From Streptomyces bathyalis (GTDB lineage Bacteria; Actinomycetota; Actinomycetes; Streptomycetales; Streptomycetaceae), in the NCBI RefSeq assembly GCF_015910445.1, contig NZ_CP048882.1, positions 4,216,001 through 4,280,000 of the forward strand: DNA of 64,000 nucleotides, in the 5' to 3' direction. Position numbers and translations under genes: made by a program. Positions 16,329 through 27,739 of the stretch are shown here, piece after piece (positions within the stretch are counted from its first letter, which is position 1; every line of letters starts with the position of its first letter). Below the pieces are notes generated by a model. That model was not told where the DNA came from. It saw nothing but the letters and a program-made list of their open reading frames with translations, and searched no databases.

Positions 16329-17210
16329 TCACCATCCGCCTTTGAAGAAGCCCAGGAGCGCCGGTGCCGGGTCGGCTGTGACGGTGACGTTCGCCCAAGC
16401 GACAACGATGACGGCCGGCGCCAACAAGGCGGAGAGAAGACCGAACGACCTGAACACGCGCCGCGTTCGCCTGTCGGACGCCCCTGTCCTCGCGATCCTC
16501 CTGAACGACACCACACTCATGCCGATGAGGACGGCCGCCAAGATCGTGGCGGTCACGACTCTCACCGCGTGGAATCGGGAAAAGTCGCCGACCATCACCT
16601 TGAGGGCAGGCGGAGTTCGGGCACCGGTGTCCGGATAGTCGGCCAGGTGCTGCCTGACTTGATGGAGCGTATCGGCGAGCTCCCCGTGGGACGCGTGGAC
16701 CGGCAGCATCGACATCACTGAGGAGAAAGGCGCCATCGCATCCTGGAAGTTGCCCTCTACCGTCACCAGCGAGAACAGCGCGAGCGCCGTGACGATGGCC
16801 CCGGCCGACGCGAGAGTTGCCCTGCTTCCCGCACCGAGCCCGCCGGCCCGCAGAAATGCCTTCCAGAGAAGAACGCCGAGCGCAATGAGCACGATCAGCA
16901 AGATCGCGGCGATCACGGCCTTGACCAGGTGGTAGTAGAACCAGTATTCGACAAGCCTCTTCAAGCCCGGGGGGAGGTTCCGGTCGCCGGAACTCCAGTA
17001 GTCGACGAACGACTCGGAGAGGCTGTCGATGAAGTTGCGCTGATCGCCGAAGCCGCCGCCCGACATGCTCGCCGCCACTGGGCGGGGCGCGAAGATGAAG
17101 GCGGGGACGAGGGCCACGGCGAGAGCGACGAGCACAATGAGTGCGCGACCGGAGATACCTGCGGATCGAAACGGTCCGTGCGCGCCGGTGGGTCGTGACG
17201 TCGTTGACAT
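16329..17210 (-). CDS. Putative multi-pass membrane protein of unknown function
   Basis: About 293 residues with four or five hydrophobic segments: near the N-terminus (ALIVLVALAVALVPAFIF), then AVIAAILLIVLIALGVLLW, AGAIVTALALFSLVTV, VVTATILAAVLIGMSVV and LLSALLAPAVIVVAW. Between the first two is a soluble stretch, and between the third and fourth a roughly 60-residue loop (FQDAMAPFSSVMSML onwards). ATG at 17210 or 17222 are both possible; neither has a clear ribosome site. Family not recognised. It is downstream of cobIJ on the opposite side and in the same orientation as no cob gene partner is needed for it. Confidence 0.65.
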   Translation of the reverse strand: MSTTSRPTGAHGPFRSAGISGRALIVLVALAVALVPAFIFAPRPVAASMSGGGFGDQRNFIDSLSESFVDYWSSGDRNLPPGLKRLVEYWFYYHLVKAVIAAILLIVLIALGVLLWKAFLRAGGLGAGSRATLASAGAIVTALALFSLVTVEGNFQDAMAPFSSVMSMLPVHASHGELADTLHQVRQHLADYPDTGARTPPALKVMVGDFSRFHAVRVVTATILAAVLIGMSVVSFRRIARTGASDRRTRRVFRSFGLLSALLAPAVIVVAWANVTVTADPAPALLGFFKGGW

Positions 17211-17311
17211 GTCGTTGACCATTTCGCGCGGGCGCTGCCCGGTCACTGCGGTTTGCCTCCCGCTCGGGGTATGGCAGGCCACCCCCCGGCCATGATCCGC
17301 CGGACAGGCCC

Positions 17312-18844
17312 CTAGTCCGCCTCACCCGGCGAATACCGGCGCGGTGTCCAGACGATCGTCTCGCCGTTCCCGCGCCGTACGGTCCGGCTCTGGGAGGAGC
17401 CGACGATGAGGATCGTGCGCATGCCCACCTCCTCCGGTTCCAGATCGGCGAGGTGCACGATCCGTACCGTCTCGTCCGGTCCGCCGACGTCCGTGGCCAC
17501 GACGACCGGCGTGTCCGGCGCCCGGTGTTGCAGCAGCAGTTCCCGGGCCTTGCCCACCTGCCAAGTGCGGCTCTGCGACCCGGGGTTGTAGAGAGCGAGC
17601 ACCAGGTCAGCGGCTGCGGCGGCGTGCAGGCGCTGGGCGATGACGTCCCAGGGCTTGAGCCGGTCGGAGAGCGAGATGCTGGCGTAGTCGTGTCCGAGGG
17701 GCGCGCCCGCGCGGGCCGCGGCGGCGTTGGCGGCGGTCACGCCCGGCAGGACCCGCACCGGGACATGCGCGTACCGGTCCTGCGACGCCGCTTCCAGCAC
17801 CGCGGTGGCCATCGCGAACACCCCCGGGTCGCCTCCCGAGACGACGGCCACGCGCCGGCCGCGTCGCGCCAGGTCCAGGGCGAATTCGGCGCGTTCGGAC
17901 TCCACGCGGTTGCCCGTGCTGTGGCGGCCCTGACCGGGACGTACCGGAACGCGGTCCAGATAGGTCGTGTAGCCGACGAGCTCGTCGGCCGCGGCCAGGG
18001 TGCCGCGAGTCTCCGGGGTGAGCCACAAGGGGCCAGCCGGACCGGTGCCCACGACGGCGACCTCGCCCGGCTCCCGCTTCTGTTCCGGCTCCGGCTCCGG
18101 CGGTTTCGCGCCGGCCCGGCTCGGCAGCACGGCCACCGAGAAGTACGGCACCGAACCCGCCTCCACGTCGGCCAGGTTGCCGGTGCGCTCCCCGGCCATC
18201 GTCGCCCGCTCCACATACCGGGCCTCTGCCAGGCGTCCCGAATTCTCCAGCGCCTGGCGGGTCTTGGCGAACGTACGGCCGAGCTTCATCACCACGGCCG
18301 GATCGGCGGAGGCCATGCGTGCCGTGAGCTCCTCCTCCGGCAGGGTTCCGGGGAGGATCGTCAGCACCTCCTCGCCCTCGGCCAGCGGCGTGCCCAGCCG
18401 GGCCGCCGCGGCGCTTACGGAGGTGACGCCAGGAATGACCTCGGTGGGGTAGCGGTCGGCGAGCCGCTTGTGCATGTGCATGTACGAGCCGTAGAAGAGC
18501 GGATCCCCCTCCGCGAGCACCGCGACGCTGCGGCCCGCGTCGAGGTGCGCGGCAAGGCGGCCCGACGCCTCGGTGTAGAACTCCTCCAACGCGCCCCGGT
18601 AGCCGCCGGGATGGTCGGTGCCCTCGGTGGTCACCGGGTAGACGAGGGCCTCTTCGATGTGGTCGTCGCGGATGTGCCGGGCTGCGATCGAGCGGGCGAT
18701 GGACCTCTTGTGCCGGGCGCTGTGGTAGGCGATCACGTCCGCCTCGGCGATGACTTCGATGGCACGTACGGTCATCAGCGACGGGTCGCCGGGACCGAGC
18801 CCGACACCGTAGAGCCTGCCGGCGGTCTGCGTGGTCTCGGTCAC
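17312..18844 (-). CDS. cobIJ: Fused precorrin-2 C20-methyltransferase / precorrin-3B C17-methyltransferase
   Basis: A 510-residue bifunctional enzyme. Residues 1 to about 245 are CobI/CbiL (LYGVGLGPGDPSLMTVRAIEVI, AVLAEGDPLFYGSYMHMHKRL, VIPGVTSVSAAAARLGTPLA). Residues about 262-505 are CobJ/CbiH (EVAVVGTGPAGPLWLTPE, GRRVAVVSGGDPGVFAMA, VLPGVTAANAAAARAGAPLGHDYASISLSDRLKPWD). It methylates C20 of precorrin-2 and C17 of precorrin-3B with ring contraction. GTG at 18844 with GGAGGA upstream. This fusion is normal in Streptomyces. It would naturally follow cobG-cobH, but a TnpB element now separates it from cobH. Confidence 0.95.
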   Translation of the reverse strand: MTETTQTAGRLYGVGLGPGDPSLMTVRAIEVIAEADVIAYHSARHKRSIARSIAARHIRDDHIEEALVYPVTTEGTDHPGGYRGALEEFYTEASGRLAAHLDAGRSVAVLAEGDPLFYGSYMHMHKRLADRYPTEVIPGVTSVSAAAARLGTPLAEGEEVLTILPGTLPEEELTARMASADPAVVMKLGRTFAKTRQALENSGRLAEARYVERATMAGERTGNLADVEAGSVPYFSVAVLPSRAGAKPPEPEPEQKREPGEVAVVGTGPAGPLWLTPETRGTLAAADELVGYTTYLDRVPVRPGQGRHSTGNRVESERAEFALDLARRGRRVAVVSGGDPGVFAMATAVLEAASQDRYAHVPVRVLPGVTAANAAAARAGAPLGHDYASISLSDRLKPWDVIAQRLHAAAAADLVLALYNPGSQSRTWQVGKARELLLQHRAPDTPVVVATDVGGPDETVRIVHLADLEPEEVGMRTILIVGSSQSRTVRRGNGETIVWTPRRYSPGEAD

Positions 18845-18916
18845 CGGATTCCTCCGAGGATGCCGCGGCCTTCGGGCCAGGGAAGAATCGGACTCCTGTG
18901 GTGCAGGGCAGAGGCA

Positions 18917-18943
18917 GCCGTATCGCCGCCCGGGCGATACGGC
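18917..18943. repeat. 11-bp perfect inverted repeat between cobIJ and tnpB
   Basis: GCCGTATCGCC (18917-18927) and its exact complement (18933-18943) flank a 5-nt loop. It could be the subterminal hairpin of the left end of the TnpB element or a hairpin in the cobIJ leader on the other strand. No cobalamin riboswitch consensus was found here. Confidence 0.5.
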
Positions 18944-19023
18944 GTCCACTCCGCACGGAAGTGAGCGAGCCCGCCTTGATCACGAACTCTCATCTGTCAG
19001 TCCTCCCGGATAGTTTGAGGATC

Positions 19024-20250
19024 ATGACGACAGCGATGCAGACGGTGGAGGGTGCCGAGCACGCCCGGTACACCTACCGCCTGCGGGTGTCGTCCACTGC
19101 GCAGGCCGCCCTGGAGGCGGAGTGGGCTCGCTGCCGGTGGCTGTGGAATGAGTGTGTTGCGAAGTCGAAGGCCGTGCACGCACGCAACAAGGCCCATCCC
19201 GAGGGGAAGTTGACCTGTGGTCCTGGCCAGCTCGACAGGATGCTGACCGAGACCCGCGGTCGCACGTCGTGGCTTTCGGCGGGTGCGTCGGTTCCTCAGC
19301 AGCAGGTCATACGCGACTTCGCGAAGTCGCGGGCCAAGGCCTTGAAGGACATCAAAGCCCGGCTGCCGATGCGGCAGCGCGCAGGGATGCCGACGTTCAA
19401 GAAGAAGCGCGAGGCCGACCTCAGCCTGAACTACACCCGCCGCGGCTTCCGGCTGAAGGAGGGCCGCCTGCACCTGGCCGGCGGGATCGTGGTCAGGCCC
19501 GTGTGGTCCCGGGAGCTGCCCGAGCCGCCGTCCAGCGCGCGGGTGTACCGAGACAGCCTCGGCCACTGGTACGTGAGCTTCGTGGCCGCCGCCACCACCG
19601 AGCAATTGCCCGAAATCGGCGCCGTGATCGGTATCGACTGGGGCGTGGCCCAGACCGCCACCACCACCTCCCACGCGCACGACCTGCCCCACCCGCAGTA
19701 CGGCAAGACCGCGCCGCAGAAGCTCGCGAAGTACCAGCGGATGATGGCGAGGCGTAAGCCGAAGAAGGGGCAGACCGCGTCGAAGGGCTACCGGGAGGCG
19801 AAGCGGCAGGCGGCGAAGCTGCACAAGAAGCTCGCACGCCAGCGGCAGGACACTGGACGCAAGTGGGCCAAGCAGGTCGTGCGTGACCACGACGCGATCG
19901 CGGTGGAGGACTTCCGGCCGAAATTCCTCGCGAAGACCACCATGGCCCGCAAGGCCGCCGACGCCGCGATCAGGGCGACCAAGTGCTCGCTGGTCGAGAT
20001 GGGCCGCAAGCACGGCCGGGCCGTGCACCTGGTCAATCCCGCGCACACCACCATGGACTGCGCGCACTGCATGACGAGAGCCAAGCATGCATTGCCGCTG
20101 GGTGAGCGCACTTATACCTGCACCGCGTGCGGAGCTGTCCTTGAGAGAGACAAGAATTCCGCGTATGTGATGCTGATCCGGGCGGGTCTGAGCCCGGCAG
20201 GTGTTGAGGGTGTAAGACCTCCGGGGCCGCCGGCCCCGGAGGCTGCCTGA
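19024..20250 (+). CDS. tnpB: IS200/IS605-family TnpB (RNA-guided endonuclease)
   Basis: A 408-residue TnpB. The split RuvC nuclease is intact: D205 (GIDWGVAQTAT), E295 (IAVEDF) and D376 (ERDKNSA). The zinc finger has C346/C349 (DCAHC) and C366/C369 (CTACG). The N-terminal helix-turn-helix segment (WARCRWLWNECVAKSKA) is the family's usual start. No TnpA is nearby, so it is an IS1341-type element. TnpB cuts DNA guided by an omega RNA made from its own 3' end; candidate RNA lies at 20218-20332. ATG at 19024 chosen as the first Met near the domain start. It lies between cobH and cobIJ, in the opposite orientation to both. Confidence 0.93.
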   Translation: MTTAMQTVEGAEHARYTYRLRVSSTAQAALEAEWARCRWLWNECVAKSKAVHARNKAHPEGKLTCGPGQLDRMLTETRGRTSWLSAGASVPQQQVIRDFAKSRAKALKDIKARLPMRQRAGMPTFKKKREADLSLNYTRRGFRLKEGRLHLAGGIVVRPVWSRELPEPPSSARVYRDSLGHWYVSFVAAATTEQLPEIGAVIGIDWGVAQTATTTSHAHDLPHPQYGKTAPQKLAKYQRMMARRKPKKGQTASKGYREAKRQAAKLHKKLARQRQDTGRKWAKQVVRDHDAIAVEDFRPKFLAKTTMARKAADAAIRATKCSLVEMGRKHGRAVHLVNPAHTTMDCAHCMTRAKHALPLGERTYTCTACGAVLERDKNSAYVMLIRAGLSPAGVEGVRPPGPPAPEAA

Positions 20251-20332
20251 GCCTGGAATCCGGCAGACGCTTGACGGCACCCCGCAAGGGGCGCACGTCC
20301 GCAAGGACGAGCGGGAATCCCCCGACTTCAGG
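20218..20332 (+). ncRNA. Candidate omega RNA scaffold overlapping the tnpB 3' end
   Basis: Three clean hairpins follow one another: an 11-bp stem with a 3-nt loop (20218-20242, inside the last codons of tnpB), CCCC-GCAA-GGGG (20280-20291) and CGTCC-GCAA-GGACG (20296-20309). The last two carry GNRA tetraloops. Then comes GCGGGAATCCCCCGACTTCA (20312-20330...), resembling the conserved right-end sequence of IS605-type elements, whose terminal hairpin normally continues with the complement of CCCCCGAC. Here the complement is missing. Any guide would be read from the adjacent cobH 3' end. Assignment rests on position and structure. Confidence 0.55.
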
Positions 20333-20345
20333 CGGATCGGAGCAG

Positions 20346-20987
20346 TCAATCTTCCTCGCTCGATATCGCGTTGAGCGCTGCGGCGGCGATGGCGCTGCCT
20401 CCGCGCCGCCCGCGCACGACCAGGTGTTCAAGACGGGACGGGTGGGAGGCGAGCGCGTCCTTGGACTCGGCGGCGCCGACGAAGCCGACGGGGACGCCGA
20501 TGACGGCGGCCGGCCTGGGGGCGCCCTGCTCGATCATCTCCAGGAGCCGGAAGAGAGCGGTGGGCGCGTTGCCGAAGGCGACGACCGCTCCCTCCATGCG
20601 GTCCCGCCACAGTTCGAGAGCGGCGGCGGTGCGGGTGGTGCCCATCTCCGCGGCGAGTCCGGGCACGGACGGGTCGGAAAGGGCGCACACCACCTCGTTG
20701 TCCGCGGGCAGCCTCCTGCGCGTGACGCCGCTGGCGACCATGGAGGTGTCGCAGAGGATGGGCGCACCCGCCCGCAGGGCTTCGCGGCCGCGGGCCACGA
20801 CCGCCGGGGTGTGGACGATGTCGCGTACGAGATCGACCATTCCGCAGGCGTGGATCATGCGGACGACGACCTGGCTGACGTCCGGAGGCAGCGCTTCGAG
20901 ATCCGCCTCGGCCCGGATGGTGGCGAAGGACTGCCGGTAGATGGCGGCGCCGTCCTTCTCGTAGTCGAACACTGTGCTCCCACTCAT
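20346..20987 (-). CDS. cobH: Precorrin-8X methylmutase
   Basis: A 213-residue CobH/CbiC. FDYEKDGAAIYRQSF, the catalytic His H46 in RMIHACGM, VVARGREALRAGAPILCDTSMVASGVTRRRLPADN and the C-terminal GVPVGFVGAAESKDAL block are all present. It moves the methyl group from C11 to C12, giving hydrogenobyrinic acid. Its ATG overlaps the cobG stop (ATGA), so the two are translationally coupled. Downstream on the same strand the operon is broken by the TnpB element; the element boundary is within about 20 bases of this stop codon. Confidence 0.95.
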   Translation of the reverse strand: MSGSTVFDYEKDGAAIYRQSFATIRAEADLEALPPDVSQVVVRMIHACGMVDLVRDIVHTPAVVARGREALRAGAPILCDTSMVASGVTRRRLPADNEVVCALSDPSVPGLAAEMGTTRTAAALELWRDRMEGAVVAFGNAPTALFRLLEMIEQGAPRPAAVIGVPVGFVGAAESKDALASHPSRLEHLVVRGRRGGSAIAAAALNAISSEED

Positions 20988-22330
20988 CGCTTCACGGGTG
21001 TCGGGGCTTTCGGGCCGCTCTTGCGTGCTTCAGCGACGTCGGCGGCGACTCGGGCACGGCTGGTCGTGGTCGCGGAACGGACGCGGCCGTCGCACACGAC
21101 CGAGACCCGGTAGCCCTCCGGGACCGCCACCACCTCCACGCGGTCGCCGCGCGGGTGGCCGCAGCGGCGCTCGCACCCCGACCAGTACACGGGCAGCTGT
21201 CCGGAGCCCGTGAGTGCTGCCGCGTCGGAGCGGACGTCGGCCAGCGACTTGGCGCAGCCCGGCCGTCCGATGCAGGAGCCCACTCCGACCCGGGGCGAGT
21301 CGGGGTCGGTGATCAGGCCGGCGTTCGCGAGCGTGCGCATCAGCTCATCGGCACCGGCACCGGCCCCGGGGACGACGGGCACGACGAGGCCGCGCCACGG
21401 TGTCAGCCGCAGCTCCCGGTGCCCTGCCCGCGCGGCGACGGAGACGACTGCATCCCACTGGGCGGCGTCGATCCGGCCCATCGGGGCGAGCACCGACAGC
21501 GCCGCCTCACCGTGAGGACCGGTGACCACGCCGGGAAGGGGTGCGGACGCGCGGGTCCCGGGCGGCTCCACGGAGGTCGTCGCGGCTACGCCCCTCTCGT
21601 CGAGGCGGCGGACGACCGCGTCCGTCAACTCCCTGGGCCCGTCCGGTAGTTCACCGATCCGCCAGGCCTCTCCGCGCATCGCTGCCGACGTCTGAAGAAA
21701 CGCTTCGGCTGCGAGGAGCGCGGCCAGAGGCCCATCGGACGACGGGACTTGGACGGCGGGCGAGTGCCACGAGCCGATGCGCAGCCGCGCCGAGCCGTTC
21801 CCGCCGGAGGTCAGCGTGAGGTCGGCCGCCAGCTCCGCCGTGTCTCCGCGGCCGTCGTCGAGAGCGAAGAGGAACCGCCCGGACAGGGCGTGAGCAGACT
21901 CACTCGCGCACAGCGTGCCGTCCAACGCGCGCAGCCAGGGCCGGAGATCGCCGTGCCCGTGGCCGTCGAGACCGGCCAGCGGCGAGGCGACGATGTTGCG
22001 GACGCGTTCGTGGCGGTGCGACGGAAGCAGACCGGCGTCGCCGAGAAGCTGCGCCAACTCCCGTCCACAGCCCGGCCCGAGACCCCGCAGCTGCACATTG
22101 CCACGGGAGGTGAGGTGCAGATCCCCGTCGCCGAACCGCCGTGAAACAGCCGCCAGCGCCTCTGCCCGGCGGACGTCGAGAATCCCGCCGGGCACGCGTA
22201 CGCGGGCGAGCGCGCCGTCGTCCGCCTCGTGGAGTCGCAAGGCCCCCGGGCATGCGTCGCCGCGGTCCCGAATCGGCTTCGTGTCCTGGGCAAATGCCCG
22301 GACCGGGGCGGTACACATGGCGGCGAGCAT
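20984..22330 (-). CDS. cobG: Precorrin-3B synthase (monooxygenase)
   Basis: About 448 residues. It is a sulfite/nitrite reductase-fold protein with two half domains. The Fe-S and siroheme-type cysteines are GSCIGRPGCAKS and YWSGCERRCGHP near the C-terminus, and DLHLTSRGNVQLRGL marks the first half. CobG oxidises precorrin-3A with O2 to precorrin-3B, so the pathway is the aerobic one. Start uncertain: ATG at 22330 (after GGTGGG) or 22318 are both reasonable; longer frames enter the riboswitch region. Overlaps cobH by 4 bases. Confidence 0.9.
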   Translation of the reverse strand: MLAAMCTAPVRAFAQDTKPIRDRGDACPGALRLHEADDGALARVRVPGGILDVRRAEALAAVSRRFGDGDLHLTSRGNVQLRGLGPGCGRELAQLLGDAGLLPSHRHERVRNIVASPLAGLDGHGHGDLRPWLRALDGTLCASESAHALSGRFLFALDDGRGDTAELAADLTLTSGGNGSARLRIGSWHSPAVQVPSSDGPLAALLAAEAFLQTSAAMRGEAWRIGELPDGPRELTDAVVRRLDERGVAATTSVEPPGTRASAPLPGVVTGPHGEAALSVLAPMGRIDAAQWDAVVSVAARAGHRELRLTPWRGLVVPVVPGAGAGADELMRTLANAGLITDPDSPRVGVGSCIGRPGCAKSLADVRSDAAALTGSGQLPVYWSGCERRCGHPRGDRVEVVAVPEGYRVSVVCDGRVRSATTTSRARVAADVAEARKSGPKAPTPVKR

Positions 22331-22390
22331 ACCCACCGCCGTACCGGGCCGTATGTCCCGCATTCCGACTGTGACCCTTACTATGCCTCT

Positions 22391-22514
22391 CGGTGGGCCG
22401 GCAGGTCCGCCACCGCCACAGACGGCGACATGGGAGGAAGCCCGGTGCGAATCCGGCGCGGTCCCGCCACTGTGACCCTGGCCATGGAGGCCGGGCGAGC
22501 CAGGAACTCCCGCC
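22391..22514 (+). promoter_or_regulatory. Cobalamin riboswitch upstream of cobN
   Basis: The conserved core is AGGAAGCCCGGTGCGAATCC followed by GGCGCGGTCCCGCCACTGTGA, with a 5' stem CGGTGG/CCACCG (22391-22396 and 22410-22415). A B12-box-like end AGCCAGGAACTCCCGCC lies at 22498-22514. Downstream, CGGGG/CCCCG (22528-22545) forms a short hairpin that touches the GAGGAAGG ribosome site of cobN, a plausible expression platform acting on translation. TACTAT at 22379 could be the promoter -10. It should lower cobN expression when adenosylcobalamin is plentiful. Confidence 0.9.
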
Positions 22515-22563
22515 GTCAAACACCACCCGGGGCGCGGACACCCCGAGGAAGGCCAGACGCCGC

Positions 22564-26181
<3,618 letters not shown>

Positions 26182-26272
26182 GCCCGTGGTGAACCGGGCC
26201 GGGGCGGCCGGGCTCCCTCGCCGGGATGCCGGGCCGCTCCGGAGGGATCCAGCGCCGGCCGGCTGCGCGAGG

Positions 26273-27046
26273 TCAGTCGGGCCACTCGGGGTGGCGCTTC
26301 TCCAGGAACGCCGCCATGCCCTCGCGGGCGCCGGGAAGCTGCGAGGCCGAGGCCATCACCTCGAGGGCCACCTGGTAGGCGTCGGCCTCGGGCCGGTCCA
26401 GCTGGGCGTAGAGGGTCTGCTTGCCGAGCGACTTGCTCGCCCGGCTGCCGCGGGTCGCCCGCGCCAGCAGCTCGGCGACGGCGTCGTCGAGTTCGTCGTC
26501 GGGCACGACCCGGTTCACCAGGCCCCAGCGCTCCGCGGTCGCCGCGTCGACGGCGTCGCCGGTCAGGGCCATCTCCATCAGCCGCTTCCTGCCGATGGAG
26601 CGTGCGACGGGCACGGCCGGTGTGTGGCAGAACCACCCGCCCTTGCCGCCGGGCAGCGCGAAACCGGCGGACTCCGCGGCCACCGCCAGGTCGCACGATG
26701 CGACGAGCTGGCAGCCGGCGGCGGTCGCCAGCCCGTGCACCCGGGCGACGACGATCTGCGGCACCGACTGGACCGTCCGCATCAGGTCGGTGCACAGCTG
26801 GAGCAGCTCGCGGACCCCGGTCAGGTCCCGTGACGAGACGTCGCCGAAGTCGTGGCCCGCGGAGAACACCGGGCCGTCCGCGGCCAGCACGATGCCGGTC
26901 GCATCGCTTTCGCCGGCCTCGGCGAATGCGTCGCGCAGCTCCGTGAGGTGGTCCGCGGTCAGCGAGTTCCTGCGCGCCGCGCGGTTCATCGTGATCGTCA
27001 CGGTGTCGCCGTCGCGCTTCACCAGGATGTGCTCGTAATCCGCCAC
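26273..27046 (-). CDS. Enoyl-CoA hydratase/isomerase family protein
   Basis: A 257-residue crotonase-fold protein. The oxyanion-hole strands are GPVFSAGHDFGDVS and VHGLATAAGCQLVASCDLAVAA; LMEMALTGDAVDAATAERWGLVNRVV follows. In place of the hydratase glutamates the region reads GGKGGWFCHTPAVPVAR, so it may be an isomerase or another crotonase reaction. GTG at 27046 chosen, where ADYEHILVKRDGDTVTITMNR starts the fold; upstream sequence belongs to a truncated gene on the other strand. Confidence 0.88.
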   Translation of the reverse strand: MADYEHILVKRDGDTVTITMNRAARRNSLTADHLTELRDAFAEAGESDATGIVLAADGPVFSAGHDFGDVSSRDLTGVRELLQLCTDLMRTVQSVPQIVVARVHGLATAAGCQLVASCDLAVAAESAGFALPGGKGGWFCHTPAVPVARSIGRKRLMEMALTGDAVDAATAERWGLVNRVVPDDELDDAVAELLARATRGSRASKSLGKQTLYAQLDRPEADAYQVALEVMASASQLPGAREGMAAFLEKRHPEWPD

Positions 27047-27096
27047 GGCCCCACGGTAACTCGCGGTGCCCCGGCAGCGGGCGGGCTGCGGCCGGG

Positions 27097-27279
27097 GTGC
27101 GGGCGGGCGTCCTCTCCGCCGACACCGGTTCGGTGATGACCTCCTCGGCGAAGTGGGCGTACTACGGACCCGGCAACCTGGGCATCTGCGTGGCCTTCGG
27201 CAGCCTGCGCGAATGCGTCGAGTCGGCCGTGACCGGGCGGGTGGAACGGGACGAAGGGCTGTGGGCCGGTGTCCGGTAG
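27097..27279 (+). pseudogene. Truncated aconitase X catalytic subunit (C-terminal fragment)
   Basis: About 60 residues remain. The block GSVMTSSAKWAYYGPGNLGICVAFGSLRECVESAVTGR matches the C-terminal end of aconitase X large subunits (DUF521), where a VMTNSAKWAYYAPGNLG-like motif is typical. The rest of the roughly 400-residue domain, including the Fe-S cysteines, is missing; the frame runs into the start region of the divergent hydratase gene. It overlaps the small-subunit start by 11 bases, as in an intact operon. Not functional on its own. Confidence 0.65.
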
Positions 27280-27670
27280 CGGGACCGTGCGCGGCCCGGC
27301 CTTGGTGCTGGACGAGCCGCTCAGCTTCTGGGGCGGCCTCGACCCCGCCACGGGGCGCATCGTCGATGTGCACCATCCCCAGCACGGGCGGTCCGTCGCC
27401 GGAACGGTGCTCGTCGCGGCCGCCGCCCGCGGGTCCACGTCCAGCCCGAGTGTCCTGGCGGAGAGCGTGCGTGCCGGCGTGGGGCCCGCCGCCGTCGTCC
27501 TGACGGAGGCCGACGCGGGGGTCGCGGCCGCGGCGACGGTGGTCGAGGAGCTGTACGGCCGGCCGCTCCCGGTCGTGCTGTGCGCTCCCGGGACGCTGAC
27601 GGCGCTGCGGACCGCAGACCCGCTCGCGATCAGCGACGGCGTGCTGGAGCGACTGGCGCCGGGCGGCTGA
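27269..27670 (+). CDS. Aconitase X swivel-domain (small subunit, DUF126) protein
   Basis: A 133-residue DUF126 protein. LVLDEPLSFWGGLDPATGRIVDVHHPQHGRSVAGTVLVAAAARGSTSSPSVLAES is the swivel-domain signature, followed by GPAAVVLTEADAGVAAAATVVEELYGRPLPVV. With the large subunit it forms type II aconitase X, a dehydratase known for cis-3-hydroxyproline and for mevalonate 5-phosphate in archaea. The catalytic partner next to it is truncated, so this gene is probably an orphan on the way to loss unless a partner is elsewhere. GTG start. Confidence 0.75.
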   Translation: MSGSGTVRGPALVLDEPLSFWGGLDPATGRIVDVHHPQHGRSVAGTVLVAAAARGSTSSPSVLAESVRAGVGPAAVVLTEADAGVAAAATVVEELYGRPLPVVLCAPGTLTALRTADPLAISDGVLERLAPGG

Positions 27671-27739
27671 GGCGGGCACCACCCCGCGACCTCCGCCTCG
27701 TGCCCCGGGCCCGGTATCTCCCGGAGGGCGCCCGGGAGT

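Noticed and set aside
18845..19020. Possible second cobalamin riboswitch upstream of cobIJ
   Set aside because: The core GCCCGGTGCGAATCC-type motif and B12 box are missing on both strands; only a simple hairpin is found.
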